A stretch of 35,927 nucleotides of DNA from Lachnospiraceae bacterium UBA7160 (GCA_002491565.1 DKWE01000047.1:12382-48308), one strand, 5' to 3'; counted from the first letter of the stretch, positions 16,968-24,920 are shown. The notes: generated by a model from the letters alone, not told the origin. Translations and numbers: made by a program.

Positions 16968-17111
16968 TGCAGGCGATGCGAAAGAAACGGGAAGAAGAGC
17001 AGTAACGTGAGAGGCAGAAGAGAAAGACAGGGCAGCGATACAGAGGATGCGAAAGGCAGCGCGAGTGATACCGGAGAAAAATTTGAAGGTATGCGGAGGT
17101 AGGCGGAACAG

Positions 17112-18542
17112 ATGGGAAAACAATATGATGTGGCAATTATCGGCGCTGGGGTCTGCGGCGCTGCAATTGCGCGGGAGCTGTCGCGGTATGACGCGGCAGT
17201 CTGCGTGCTGGAAAAGGAAGAGGACGTATGTTGTGGCACGACGAAAGCGAATAGTGCCATCATTCATGGAGGTCACGATCCAGTTCCTGGTACCTGGAAG
17301 GCGAAGCTGAATGTGCAGGGCAACCGGATGATGGATCAGCTTGCCAGAGAGCTGGACATTCCATTTGTCCGGAACGGAGCCATGGTTGTGTGCACGGCTC
17401 CGGAGAGACTGCCGGAGCTGGAGACACTCCGCCTTCGGGGTGTGGAGAACGGCGTGGACGGCATGCGCATTCTGTCGCGCGAGGAGGCGGTACAGAGAGA
17501 ACCGAATCTGTCCGATGCCGTATGCGGCGCATTGCTGATTCCGACAAGCGGAATTGTATGCCCGTTCGAGCTGAATCTTGCGCTTGCGGAGAACGCCAGT
17601 GCGAACGGTGTGGACTTTTTCTTTGACAGCGAGGTGCGAGCCATTCATCGGGGAGACGATGGCGTATTTCGCATAGAGATTGCGTCCGGTGAGGTGGTTC
17701 TGGCGCGTGCGGTGGTAAATGCGGCAGGTGTTTTTGCTGACCGGATTCATAATATGGTAAGCAGTCTCAAAATGACCATCCGGCCGAGGCGCGGCGAATA
17801 TGTCCTGCTCGATAAACAGGCAGGCACACATGTCTCCTCGACAATTTTTGCACTTCCGGATGCAGCGGGAAAGGGTGTGCTGGTGACGCCGACGGTGCAT
17901 GGCAATCTGCTTGTCGGCCCGACCTCGGAGCAAATCGCGGACCGTGAAGGGACCGATACAACGGCAGCCGGGCTTGCACTGGTGGTGGAAAAAGCATCGC
18001 GCTCAGTGAAGGATCTTCCATTTGGCTCCGTAATCACGTCATTTGCCGGATTGCGCGCGAGCGGGGAGACGAAGGATTTTCGGATTGGGGAAGCACAGGA
18101 TTGTCCATGCTTTTTCGATTGCGCGGCGATCGACTCCCCGGGTCTGTCCTCCGCGCCGGCAATCGGCGTAATGGTAGCGGGACTTGTGAGGGAACGGCTG
18201 TCGCTTGAGGAAAAGCCATCGTTCCAGGCGGTGCGGCGTGGAATTGTGAGAATGGAATCACTGACGATAGAGGAGCGGAATGCTCGTATCCGGAAGAATC
18301 CCGCTTATGGGTCGATAGTCTGCCGCTGTGAAAAAATCTCGGAGGGAGAAATTGTGGACGCGATACGGCGGCCGCTGGGCGCCCGTTCGCTGGACGGTGT
18401 AAAGCGCCGTGTCCGCGCCGGAATGGGACGGTGTCAGGGCGGTTTCTGCGCGCCGCGCGTAATGGAGATTCTTGCGCGGGAGAGGAAAATCGCGATGAAG
18501 GAGGTTACAAAAAGCGGCGGGGATTCGAAGATGATTTGCTGA
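17112..18542 (+). CDS. FAD-dependent glycerol-3-phosphate dehydrogenase-like protein with C-terminal BFD Fe-S domain
   Basis: A 476-residue DAO-family flavoprotein. The N-terminal FAD-binding motif is IIGAGVCGAAIARELS (about 8-23). GGHDPVPGTWKAKLNVQGN and VNAAGVFADRI are typical of the GlpA/LhgO group. Residues about 400-455 form a BFD-like [2Fe-2S] domain with Cys404, Cys406, Cys441 and Cys446 (VCRCE and GRCQGGFC). It probably oxidises glycerol-3-phosphate, or a similar 2-hydroxy substrate, and passes electrons to the FAD and DUF1667 partners encoded just downstream. Substrate is inferred from the neighbouring GDPD and from the known three-gene arrangement. The start is ATG 17112 with GGAGGT 11 nt upstream. 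Confidence 0.88.
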   Translation: MGKQYDVAIIGAGVCGAAIARELSRYDAAVCVLEKEEDVCCGTTKANSAIIHGGHDPVPGTWKAKLNVQGNRMMDQLARELDIPFVRNGAMVVCTAPERLPELETLRLRGVENGVDGMRILSREEAVQREPNLSDAVCGALLIPTSGIVCPFELNLALAENASANGVDFFFDSEVRAIHRGDDGVFRIEIASGEVVLARAVVNAAGVFADRIHNMVSSLKMTIRPRRGEYVLLDKQAGTHVSSTIFALPDAAGKGVLVTPTVHGNLLVGPTSEQIADREGTDTTAAGLALVVEKASRSVKDLPFGSVITSFAGLRASGETKDFRIGEAQDCPCFFDCAAIDSPGLSSAPAIGVMVAGLVRERLSLEEKPSFQAVRRGIVRMESLTIEERNARIRKNPAYGSIVCRCEKISEGEIVDAIRRPLGARSLDGVKRRVRAGMGRCQGGFCAPRVMEILARERKIAMKEVTKSGGDSKMIC

Positions 18543-18629
18543 GGCTGCACTAAGTCATTTACTCCGCGTAATCGGACAAGACCGATAAATGCAGAGCAGT
18601 GAGGAGACAGTAGTTGAGAGGAGCATAGA

Positions 18630-20084
18630 ATGGAGGAGTACGGACTTGTAATCATTGGCGGCGGCCCGGCTGGTCTCGCGGCTGCGGTGGAGGCATGCCG
18701 GTGCGGGCTGGAGCGGATTGTGATACTGGAGCGTGACTATGAGCTTGGCGGGATTCTGAACCAGTGCATTCACAACGGGTTTGGGCTGCACACGTTCAAA
18801 GAAGAGCTGACCGGGCCGGAGTATGCCGAACGGTTTATCCGGCAGGTGCATGAGCTTGGGATTGAATACCGGCTGAATACGCTGGTAGTAGAGCTCTCGG
18901 CGGAGGGCACAGCGCATCATATTGTGACGGCTGTAAATTGCACAGATGGAGTATTCCAGATTCGGGCAGCTGCAGTAATACTGGCTATGGGCTGCCGGGA
19001 ACGCGCCCGCGGCGCTCTGAATATCCCCGGATTTCGTCCGGCAGGGGTCTACTCTGCAGGAACGGCGCAGCGGCTGGTCAATGTCGAGGGGTATCTGCCC
19101 GGCAAAGAGGTTGTGATTCTTGGCTCGGGCGATATTGGTCTGATCATGGCGCGCCGCATGACGCTGGAAGGCGCGAAGGTAAAAGCGGTGGTTGAGCTGA
19201 TGCCTTATTCCGGCGGGCTGAAGAGGAATATTGTACAGTGTCTGGAGGACTATGGAATTCCGCTGAAGCTCAGCCATACGGTCATAGACATCCGCGGGAA
19301 GAAGCGTGTCGAGGGCGTGACCATCGCAAGGGTTGGCCAGGACCGGAAGCCTATTCCGGGCACTGAGGAGGAGTATGCCTGCGATACACTCCTGCTTTCC
19401 TGCGGCCTGATACCGGAAAATGAGCTGTCCGCGCAGATGGGCGTGGAGATGAACCGCGTGACAGGAGGTCCGGTGGTTGATGAGAGCCTTGAAACAGGGG
19501 TTGCGGGTGTCTTTGCCTGTGGAAATGTGCTGCATGTGCATGATCTCGTTGACTTCGTGTCGCAGGAGGCTGCCTATGCGGGCCAGTGTGCGGCGCGCTA
19601 CGTGAGAGAACGCGGGAAAATCCCTGTAGCGCATCCGGCAAGTGAAGCGGAGGGATCTGCGGGACATCCGGCAAGTGCAGCGGAGATATCTGAGGGGTAT
19701 CCGGCAGGCAATACGGAGGCATGCCCGGTTCGCGAAGAGCGGAGCGCGCAGCCCGTAGCATTTTCGCAGGCGAATAACCGGGATGGACAGTCTGCGGCAT
19801 CCGCGCGCGTGCTTCGGATTTGTCCGGAGGCCGGCGTGCGCTATACTGTACCGACTTTCCTTCATCCGGACCGTATGCCAGAGGAGTTGACAGTTCGTTT
19901 TCGTGTCAGTGCGGAGTACCGCGGATGCAGAATTGCGGCGGATCTTGACGGGAAGCCGCTGGCCGTAAAGAAGCGCCCGGTCATGGCTCCGGGTGAGATG
20001 GAGCATATCATATTGAAGCGTGAAATGCTGGAGGACTGCCCCGGTGAAGGGCGGATTACCGTGCGGATAGAGGAGGCGGGCTGA
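18630..20084 (+). CDS. NAD(P)/FAD-dependent oxidoreductase, second subunit of the glycerol-3-phosphate dehydrogenase-like set
   Basis: A 484-residue pyridine-nucleotide-disulfide-type flavoprotein. Visible motifs are the FAD site IIGGGPAGLAAAVEA (about 7-21), LGGILNQCIHNGFG (about 39-52) and the second dinucleotide site VILGSGDIGLIMARR (about 164-178), then GVFACGNVLHVHDLVDFV near 291-309. Its role would be to accept electrons from the preceding flavoprotein. About 75 residues after YVRERGKIP (about 335-410) are low in complexity, with an 11-residue repeat (HPASEAEGSAG-like), before a folded C-terminal domain. The DUF1667 gene starts 1 nt after the stop, so the two are translationally coupled. 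Confidence 0.87.
   Translation: MEEYGLVIIGGGPAGLAAAVEACRCGLERIVILERDYELGGILNQCIHNGFGLHTFKEELTGPEYAERFIRQVHELGIEYRLNTLVVELSAEGTAHHIVTAVNCTDGVFQIRAAAVILAMGCRERARGALNIPGFRPAGVYSAGTAQRLVNVEGYLPGKEVVILGSGDIGLIMARRMTLEGAKVKAVVELMPYSGGLKRNIVQCLEDYGIPLKLSHTVIDIRGKKRVEGVTIARVGQDRKPIPGTEEEYACDTLLLSCGLIPENELSAQMGVEMNRVTGGPVVDESLETGVAGVFACGNVLHVHDLVDFVSQEAAYAGQCAARYVRERGKIPVAHPASEAEGSAGHPASAAEISEGYPAGNTEACPVREERSAQPVAFSQANNRDGQSAASARVLRICPEAGVRYTVPTFLHPDRMPEELTVRFRVSAEYRGCRIAADLDGKPLAVKKRPVMAPGEMEHIILKREMLEDCPGEGRITVRIEEAG
19632..19718 (+). repeat. 33-bp degenerate in-frame repeat in the FAD oxidoreductase
   Basis: Copies start at 19632, 19665 and 19698 and encode HPASEAEGSAG, HPASAAEISEG and a decayed third copy beginning YPAG. 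The repeat lies in the linker between the FAD fold and the C-terminal domain. Confidence 0.75.
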
Positions 20085-20085
20085 G

Positions 20086-20457
20086 ATGGAAAAAAGAAAT
20101 CTGATCTGTATCGGATGTCCGATGGGGTGTCCTCTGACTGTGGAACTTTCCGGCGGCGAAGTGCGCTCCGTAACCGGAAATACGTGCAAGCGCGGAGCTG
20201 TCTATGGGGCAAAGGAAGTGACCAACCCCACACGCATTGTGACGACGACCGTACGCGTCCTGGGAGGTACCGGACCGGTCGTTCCTGTAAAGACAGCCGC
20301 TGATGTCCCGAAGCAGAAGGTACAGGAATGTGTGCGGCTTCTGAAAAGCCTGACGGTACAGGCGCCGGTGCAGCTGCATCAGGTGATTCTGGAGAACGTG
20401 GCGGGAACAGGGGTAAATGTAGTTGCAGCGAAAAAAATGGAAACAAAGGTGAAATAG
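20086..20457 (+). CDS. DUF1667 protein, small Fe-S-type subunit of the oxidoreductase set
   Basis: A 123-residue DUF1667-family protein. Cysteines 8, 11, 15 and 34 (CIGCPMGC and NTCKRG) form a probable metal or Fe-S site. The family is found beside the two flavoproteins encoded just upstream, as part of non-canonical glycerol-3-phosphate dehydrogenase clusters; direct biochemistry is limited. The central part reads VTNPTRIVTTTVRV and the remainder is typical of the family. Only 1 nt separates it from the preceding stop codon. The most likely role is an electron-transfer or assembly subunit. Confidence 0.88.
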   Translation: MEKRNLICIGCPMGCPLTVELSGGEVRSVTGNTCKRGAVYGAKEVTNPTRIVTTTVRVLGGTGPVVPVKTAADVPKQKVQECVRLLKSLTVQAPVQLHQVILENVAGTGVNVVAAKKMETKVK

Positions 20458-20535
20458 CAGGTGGCTGAATTGTAATTCTAGCAGCGAAAAATTTCGGACA
20501 GGTCGTTACTTTCTCTATGCGGGGACAGGGAAACG

Positions 20536-20544
20536 TGCTATAAT
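20536..20544 (+). promoter_or_regulatory. Extended -10 promoter of the DUF1858 gene
   Basis: TGCTATAAT is a perfect extended -10 element. No good -35 hexamer is present 16-18 bp upstream. A strong ribosome site (AAGGAGGA, about 20573-20580) follows before the ATG at 20588. Confidence 0.6.
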
Positions 20545-20587
20545 GCGGAAAGAGCAACCATATTTTAACTGAAGGAGGAATTTTGAG

Positions 20588-20800
20588 ATGAGCATGATCA
20601 CCAAGGATATGACAATTGGGGAAGTTTTGGAAATTAATCCGGGACTGGCGCCGGTGCTGACATCGGGGGGCATGCAGTGTATAGGCTGTCCATCTTCGCA
20701 GATGGAGACCGTTGAGGAGGCTGCCGCAGTGCACGGAATTGAGACAGAGCTTCTGCTTGCGCGGCTGAATGCGTATCTGCAGGCGTTGGAGAGCTGCTGA
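20588..20800 (+). CDS. DUF1858 domain protein
   Basis: A 70-residue protein matching the DUF1858 pattern: ITKDMTIGEVLEINPGLAPV, then SGGMQCIGCPSSQMETVEEA. The CxxC (Cys31 and Cys34 region) in a mostly helical small fold is the family mark. These proteins are related to the N-terminal module of some hybrid-cluster and disulfide oxidoreductase-like proteins, and a redox-sensing or thiol role has been suggested. It has its own promoter and ribosome site. It follows the redox gene set by 130 nt, which may or may not mean a shared function. Confidence 0.88.
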   Translation: MSMITKDMTIGEVLEINPGLAPVLTSGGMQCIGCPSSQMETVEEAAAVHGIETELLLARLNAYLQALESC

Positions 20801-20956
20801 GCCGATGCCATCGCATCGTTTCACTCAGCCGCCCTGCGATGAAAAATCATGCTGCCAGGTTTGCCAGACAGGAATGATACAGTACACCCGACTGCACGTT
20901 TTTGGATCTGCAGAAACACAGGAGCCTGGAGTATAAGCTCACATTGATAAAAAAGC

Positions 20957-20982
20957 GGAGCAGGCAGTTTAAGCCCTGCTTC
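20957..20982 (+). other. Hairpin just upstream of the first CapA-like gene
   Basis: An 8-bp stem (20957-20964 with 20975-20982, one G-T pair) ends a few bases before a GGAGG at 20983-20987. There is no T tract. It might affect ribosome loading; a terminator is unlikely. A second small stem (20796-20829) overlaps the DUF1858 stop codon. Confidence 0.3.
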
Positions 20983-21010
20983 GGAGGAAAAGTACAGAGG
21001 ACGTGAGGAT

Positions 21011-22486
21011 ATGGAAGAGGATCGGAAGCATCAAAGAGCAGGGACAGGCGGCAGAAGCCGCAAGGAGGAGCGCCGTGACCGCAGAGAAAAGGAACGCCAG
21101 TGGCGCGCAAGCCTCGAAACAAAGCTTTCAGCGGAAAAATATGCGGAGTATGTCCGGCGGGAACAGATGCGCAGCAAGAGGCTTCGCATGGGGCTTGCAG
21201 GAGCAGGCGTGATGGCAGCAGCGATCGTGGCTCTGGCAGGTCTTTCTGCTTATACAGGCCGAAGTAAGGAAGCGGCTGCGAATCAGCTGTCCGCATCGGT
21301 GGCAGAGGATGCGCGTGTGTATCAGGAGAGGGATATCACACTCGGGAGCACAGGGTGCATGCTGCTGCATTCACCGTTTATCAATTCTTATCCGGATGCA
21401 GAGGGAAATTATGATTTCTCTTCCATATATAAATATATTGCGCCCTACTACAGCAAACCGGATTTTATGACATGCGAGTTTGAAGGGACGCTGGCAGGGA
21501 AGGAGATGGGGTACTCGGGCTACCCCAATTTCAAATCTCCGGATGCCATCATTGAAAATATCCGCGACAGCGGCGTAGATCTGCAGCTTCTGGCGACGAA
21601 TCACTGCTATGACGGTCTGTCAGAGGCATTTCACCGCACGATGCAGGTGTATGATGAAAAAGGGATTGCGTACACCGGAATGCGGCAGGAGAAGGAAAAT
21701 CCGCGGTATTACGTTGCCGATATCCAGGGAGTTTGTGTCGGCTTTCTGGATTACACCTATGAGACGAGCGGCGACGGCGTGAATCTGAATGCGATACCGG
21801 TCGCGCAGCAGGACTGGGAGCTGGTAAACTCATTCGATTATGATGACCTGGACGCCTTCTATGATGAGGTGCGATCGGATATTGCGGCGATGCGGGCGGA
21901 AGGTGTGCGCTTCATTGTCGTCAATCTGCACTGGGGAGATGAATATCATCTGAAGGAGTCAGAAACACAGCGAAAAATTGCGCAGGATTTGTGTGATCTT
22001 GGGGTAGATGCGCTGATCGGCGGACACCCGCACTGCCTTCAGCCAATCGATGTGTTCGAGAGTCCAGACGGCGGACATGCGATGTTTTGTATCTTCTCGG
22101 TGGGAAATGCGCTCAGCAATCAGCGAACTTATCTGCTGCAAAACAGCATGCCGGACGGACATACGGAGGACGGTGTGCTCGTGACTCTGACGCTGCATCA
22201 GGCTGCAGATGGCACAGTTACGATTACTGACATTGATGTGCTGCCGACCTGGGTGTACCGCTTCCAGCAGGATGGCTCCAAATACTATATTCTGCCGCTG
22301 GACGATGTTGAACACCTTGCGGAGAAGACCGGGATTACCGACCTTGGCGACGCACCAGCCAATTCCTACAGGCGTACCATGGAGGAGCTGGGCGAGGGGT
22401 TGGAAAAGGCGCAGGATTATTTTAAGCGTCATCATACAGGAACGTCTGCGGATGCCGGCGGCCACAGCCTTGCCGGGCGCGCATAA
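21011..22486 (+). CDS. Membrane-anchored CapA-like protein (poly-gamma-glutamate capsule family metallophosphatase fold)
   Basis: A 491-residue protein with a highly basic N-terminal cytoplasmic segment (1-58), one transmembrane helix (about 59-82) and an extracellular PGA_cap domain (about 108-430). Domain landmarks are GYPNFKSP, LLATNHCYDGL, VVNLHWGDEYH and IGGHPHCLQPIDVFE, matching the metal-binding motifs of CapA-type calcineurin-like phosphoesterases. Motif I is unusual: where family members have Gly-Asp followed by a hydrophobic run to His, this reads TGCMLLHSP (Cys116). The Asn of ANNH is Thr. The function is uncertain; CapA relatives act in polyglutamate or other exopolymer export. 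No capB or capC is in the window. Confidence 0.85.
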   Translation: MEEDRKHQRAGTGGRSRKEERRDRREKERQWRASLETKLSAEKYAEYVRREQMRSKRLRMGLAGAGVMAAAIVALAGLSAYTGRSKEAAANQLSASVAEDARVYQERDITLGSTGCMLLHSPFINSYPDAEGNYDFSSIYKYIAPYYSKPDFMTCEFEGTLAGKEMGYSGYPNFKSPDAIIENIRDSGVDLQLLATNHCYDGLSEAFHRTMQVYDEKGIAYTGMRQEKENPRYYVADIQGVCVGFLDYTYETSGDGVNLNAIPVAQQDWELVNSFDYDDLDAFYDEVRSDIAAMRAEGVRFIVVNLHWGDEYHLKESETQRKIAQDLCDLGVDALIGGHPHCLQPIDVFESPDGGHAMFCIFSVGNALSNQRTYLLQNSMPDGHTEDGVLVTLTLHQAADGTVTITDIDVLPTWVYRFQQDGSKYYILPLDDVEHLAEKTGITDLGDAPANSYRRTMEELGEGLEKAQDYFKRHHTGTSADAGGHSLAGRA

Positions 22487-22511
22487 AAGAGTGCTGAATT
22501 AAAAAAAGTGC

Positions 22512-22539
22512 TTGCATTTTCGAACATATGTGCTATTAT
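22512..22539 (+). promoter_or_regulatory. Promoter of the radical-SAM/DUF4130 cassette
   Basis: TTGCAT (22512-22517) and TATTAT (22534-22539) are 16 bp apart. The first LexA-like box fills the spacer, so repressor binding would block RNA polymerase. The predicted start is near 22546, inside the second box. Confidence 0.75.
22521..22534 (+). promoter_or_regulatory. LexA-like operator 1 (SOS box)
   Basis: CGAACATATGTGCT matches 12 of 14 positions of the Firmicutes LexA consensus CGAACRNRYGTTYG. The left half is perfect and the right half has two mismatches. It lies between the -35 and -10 elements. Confidence 0.65.
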
Positions 22540-22573
22540 ATAGGGAGAACAAATGTTCTCTCTATATTTTTTT
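22538..22573 (+). terminator. Intrinsic terminator for upstream read-through, overlapping operator 2
   Basis: A 13-bp stem (22538-22550 with 22555-22567, one G-T pair, AAAT loop) is followed by a run of seven T residues ending at 22573. Only transcripts entering from upstream would contain the whole stem; those starting near 22546 would lack its 5' half. Confidence 0.75.
22546..22559 (+). promoter_or_regulatory. LexA-like operator 2 (SOS box)
   Basis: AGAACAAATGTTCT contains the perfect core GAAC-N4-GTTC and matches 12 of 14 consensus positions (only the outer bases differ). It overlaps the predicted transcription start. The two boxes are 25 bp apart from start to start, roughly two and a half helical turns. 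Confidence 0.7.
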
Positions 22574-22589
22574 GAAAGGAAGATGCAGG

Positions 22590-23900
22590 ATGCGGATTGC
22601 GGCCGGGCAAAGTCTCTATGAAAAGCTGAATATTCTCTCTGATGCGGCGAAGTATGATGTCGCATGTACATCGAGCGGCACGGACCGCCGGGGAAGCGGG
22701 CAGGGGATCGGGAACTGCATCGCGCCGGGGATCTGCCATTCCTTCTCGGCAGACGGGCGCTGCATCTCCCTTTTGAAGATCCTGTTCACGAATGAGTGCG
22801 TCTTCGACTGCAAATACTGCATCAACCGCGCATCGAATGATGTCGAGCGCGCGGCATTCACGCCGGATGAGGTATGCACGCTGACGATGGAGTTCTACCG
22901 GAGGAATTATATCGAGGGTCTGTTTCTGAGCTCCGGGGTATTGAGGAACCCTGCCTATACCATGGAACTGCTGACAGCGACTCTGTACAAGCTGCGCACC
23001 GAACATCACTTTGAAGGCTACATTCATGTGAAGGTGATTCCCGGCGCGCCGCAGGAACTGGTCAGCCGGATTGGTTTTCTTGCAGATCGCGTCAGCATCA
23101 ATCTGGAGCTGCCGACAGCGGAGAGCCTGCGTTTGCTTGCCCCCCACAAGACACGCAGGAGAATTCTCTCCCCGATGCGCCAGGTCCAGACGCTCCGCAG
23201 CGAGAACAAGCAGGAGCTGGTGCAGTACCGCAGCGCACCACGGTTCGTCCCTGCCGGGCAGAGTACGCAGATGATCATCGGTGCGACTCCGGAGAATGAT
23301 TATCAGATTCTTTCCGTGGCGGAGTCTCTGTACCAGAAGTTTGAGTTGAAGCGCGTATTTTATTCTGCATTTGTTCAGGTGACGGAAGACCCTCTGCTGC
23401 CCGCGCTTCCAGGAGGGCCTCCTCTTTTGCGGGAGCACAGGCTGTATCAGGCGGACTGGCTGCTGCGTTTCTATCAGTTCCAGGCAGATGAGCTTCTGAG
23501 CGAGCAGCATCCGAATTTTAATGTATTTCTGGACCCCAAATGTGACTGGGCTCTGTCACATCTGGAGCAGTTCCCGGTAGAGGTGGGCAGCGCGGACTAC
23601 CGGACGCTGCTGCGCGTACCGGGGATTGGGCCAAGGTCTGCACAGCGGATTGTGCGTGCGAGGCGGATGGGAAGACTGGACTATGAGACGCTGCGGAAGA
23701 TGGGTGTTGTTCTGAAGCGCGCAGTATACTTTATCACCTGTAATGGCCGGCAGATGTATCCGCTGCGGATGGATGAGGATTTCATATTGCGGAATTTGCT
23801 TGGCAGCGGGGATCACGGGCGACCCGCTGAGACTGTGACATACCGCCAGCTGTCGCTGTTCGATGACCTGCAGCCGGAACGCGTGCTGCAGGCGTTGTAG
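22590..23900 (+). CDS. Putative DNA modification/repair radical SAM protein (TIGR03916-like)
   Basis: A 436-residue radical-SAM enzyme. Cys70, Cys74 and Cys77 (NECVFDCKYCINR) form the CxxxCxxC site for the SAM-binding [4Fe-4S] cluster. Four more cysteines lie before it (26, 43, 49, 58), and GLFLSSGV follows in the barrel. Near residue 339, LLRVPGIGPRSAQRIVRARR is a helix-hairpin-helix DNA-binding motif. This combination matches the family named for its genomic link to a uracil-DNA-glycosylase-type partner; its reaction is unknown. ATG 22590 is preceded by AAAGGA; the frame upstream overlaps the promoter and is not coding. It is followed by its usual partner, the DUF4130 protein. LexA-like boxes indicate induction by DNA damage. 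Confidence 0.9.
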   Translation: MRIAAGQSLYEKLNILSDAAKYDVACTSSGTDRRGSGQGIGNCIAPGICHSFSADGRCISLLKILFTNECVFDCKYCINRASNDVERAAFTPDEVCTLTMEFYRRNYIEGLFLSSGVLRNPAYTMELLTATLYKLRTEHHFEGYIHVKVIPGAPQELVSRIGFLADRVSINLELPTAESLRLLAPHKTRRRILSPMRQVQTLRSENKQELVQYRSAPRFVPAGQSTQMIIGATPENDYQILSVAESLYQKFELKRVFYSAFVQVTEDPLLPALPGGPPLLREHRLYQADWLLRFYQFQADELLSEQHPNFNVFLDPKCDWALSHLEQFPVEVGSADYRTLLRVPGIGPRSAQRIVRARRMGRLDYETLRKMGVVLKRAVYFITCNGRQMYPLRMDEDFILRNLLGSGDHGRPAETVTYRQLSLFDDLQPERVLQAL

Positions 23901-24137
23901 GCTGGCAGCCGGGTGTGTTTTCGGAGACACGGAGACTTTCGGATTTGGCAAGCCCTCAGATGTGTGAGCCTTGCCTATGTCTGAGTCTGCGCTGTGTGAA
24001 GCTTTTACGGTCTGCAATCTCCTGCGGCATTTGATGGGATTGTTATAGGATTCAGATTGAGAAAGCGAAGTGGTCATAGTATTGGTACAGAGCTGTGTCT
24101 GCAGCGTGAGTTGATAGGTAGAAGGGGCAAGTATAGT

Positions 24138-24920
24138 ATGGTGACGGTTTTTGAGTGTGAGGATACACTGGATGGGATCTTTACAGCGGTTTATGACGCA
24201 TGGGCGAGCAGGCTTGGGCATTCTGCGGTGCGTCTGCAGGTGCGCGGCGCGGATACGATGCAGTTGTTTGCTGTATACCGCAGCGTCGTGGCGGATGGAA
24301 GCAAGGCGGAACGTGTGGCGAGGACGATTCAGAACCGTATGGGCGGTGAGACTTTTGAGAAAATCTGCCAGGCTGCGATGGCAAAGGATGCGGACAAGGC
24401 GGATGCTATTTACCGCGTACTGGTGCTTGGGCTCTCCAGGGGAGTCAGTGAGCGGGATGCGAAGCAGGTGATCTGGCAGCTGCAGGATCCGAATGTCTGT
24501 CATGTATTTGAATTGTCGCGGAAGGTGGGGCATGAGGCACACCGTTATATGGGTTTTGTACGGTTTCGCGAGCTGGAGAATGGGGTTCTGTTCTCGGAGA
24601 TCAGCTCGGAGCATCATGTCCTGTCGCTGATCGGAGATCACTTTGCGAACCGTTTTCCACAGGAAAATTTCCTGATATGGAACCGGGGGTGTGGGGACTG
24701 CCTTGTGCACCGGGCGGATGGGGTATGGTTTATCGTGTTGGACCCTCCCTCTGAGCTTGGCAAAGCGATGCAGCTATCGGAGAAGGAGGAAGAGATGCAG
24801 CGTCTCTGGAAAGGCTTCTGCCAGAGCATCTCGATCCGGGAGAGGGAGAACCGCGCACTGCAGCGCCAGATGCTGCCGTACCGTTTCCAGAAATGGATGA
24901 CGGAGGGGCTGGTTTCCTGA
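24138..24920 (+). CDS. Putative DNA repair protein, DUF4130/TIGR03915 family
   Basis: A 260-residue protein beginning MVTVFECEDTLDGIFTAVYD and containing ISRGV-like and GHEAHRYMGFVRFRE segments, then LVHRADGVWFIVLD; this pattern is that of the DUF4130 / TIGR03915 family. Members are encoded beside the radical-SAM protein, and in many Proteobacteria they are fused to a uracil-DNA glycosylase-like (UdgX-type) domain; no such domain is present here. The biochemical role is unknown, with DNA repair or base modification suggested by partners. ATG 24138 has AAGGGG 10 nt upstream. It follows the radical-SAM gene after 237 nt and is probably transcribed with it. That gap holds a hairpin at 23947-23975 without a T tract. 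Confidence 0.88.
   Translation: MVTVFECEDTLDGIFTAVYDAWASRLGHSAVRLQVRGADTMQLFAVYRSVVADGSKAERVARTIQNRMGGETFEKICQAAMAKDADKADAIYRVLVLGLSRGVSERDAKQVIWQLQDPNVCHVFELSRKVGHEAHRYMGFVRFRELENGVLFSEISSEHHVLSLIGDHFANRFPQENFLIWNRGCGDCLVHRADGVWFIVLDPPSELGKAMQLSEKEEEMQRLWKGFCQSISIRERENRALQRQMLPYRFQKWMTEGLVS

Noticed and set aside
16428..17933. 501-codon minus-strand open frame
   Set aside because: It spans two well-supported + strand genes (GDPD and the FAD protein) and gives a His/Arg/Leu-rich translation with no recognisable domain.
18555..20189. 544-codon minus-strand open frame
   Set aside because: It is fully opposite the FAD oxidoreductase gene, which has clear motifs; stop-codon scarcity in GC-rich antisense explains it.
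22512..22589. Extension of the radical-SAM gene to 22512
   Set aside because: It would translate the promoter, the LexA-like boxes and the T tract; ATG 22590 is followed by the conserved N-terminus.
23947..23975. Terminator between the radical-SAM and DUF4130 genes
   Set aside because: The hairpin GGCAAG/CTTGCC has no T tract, so co-transcription remains likely.
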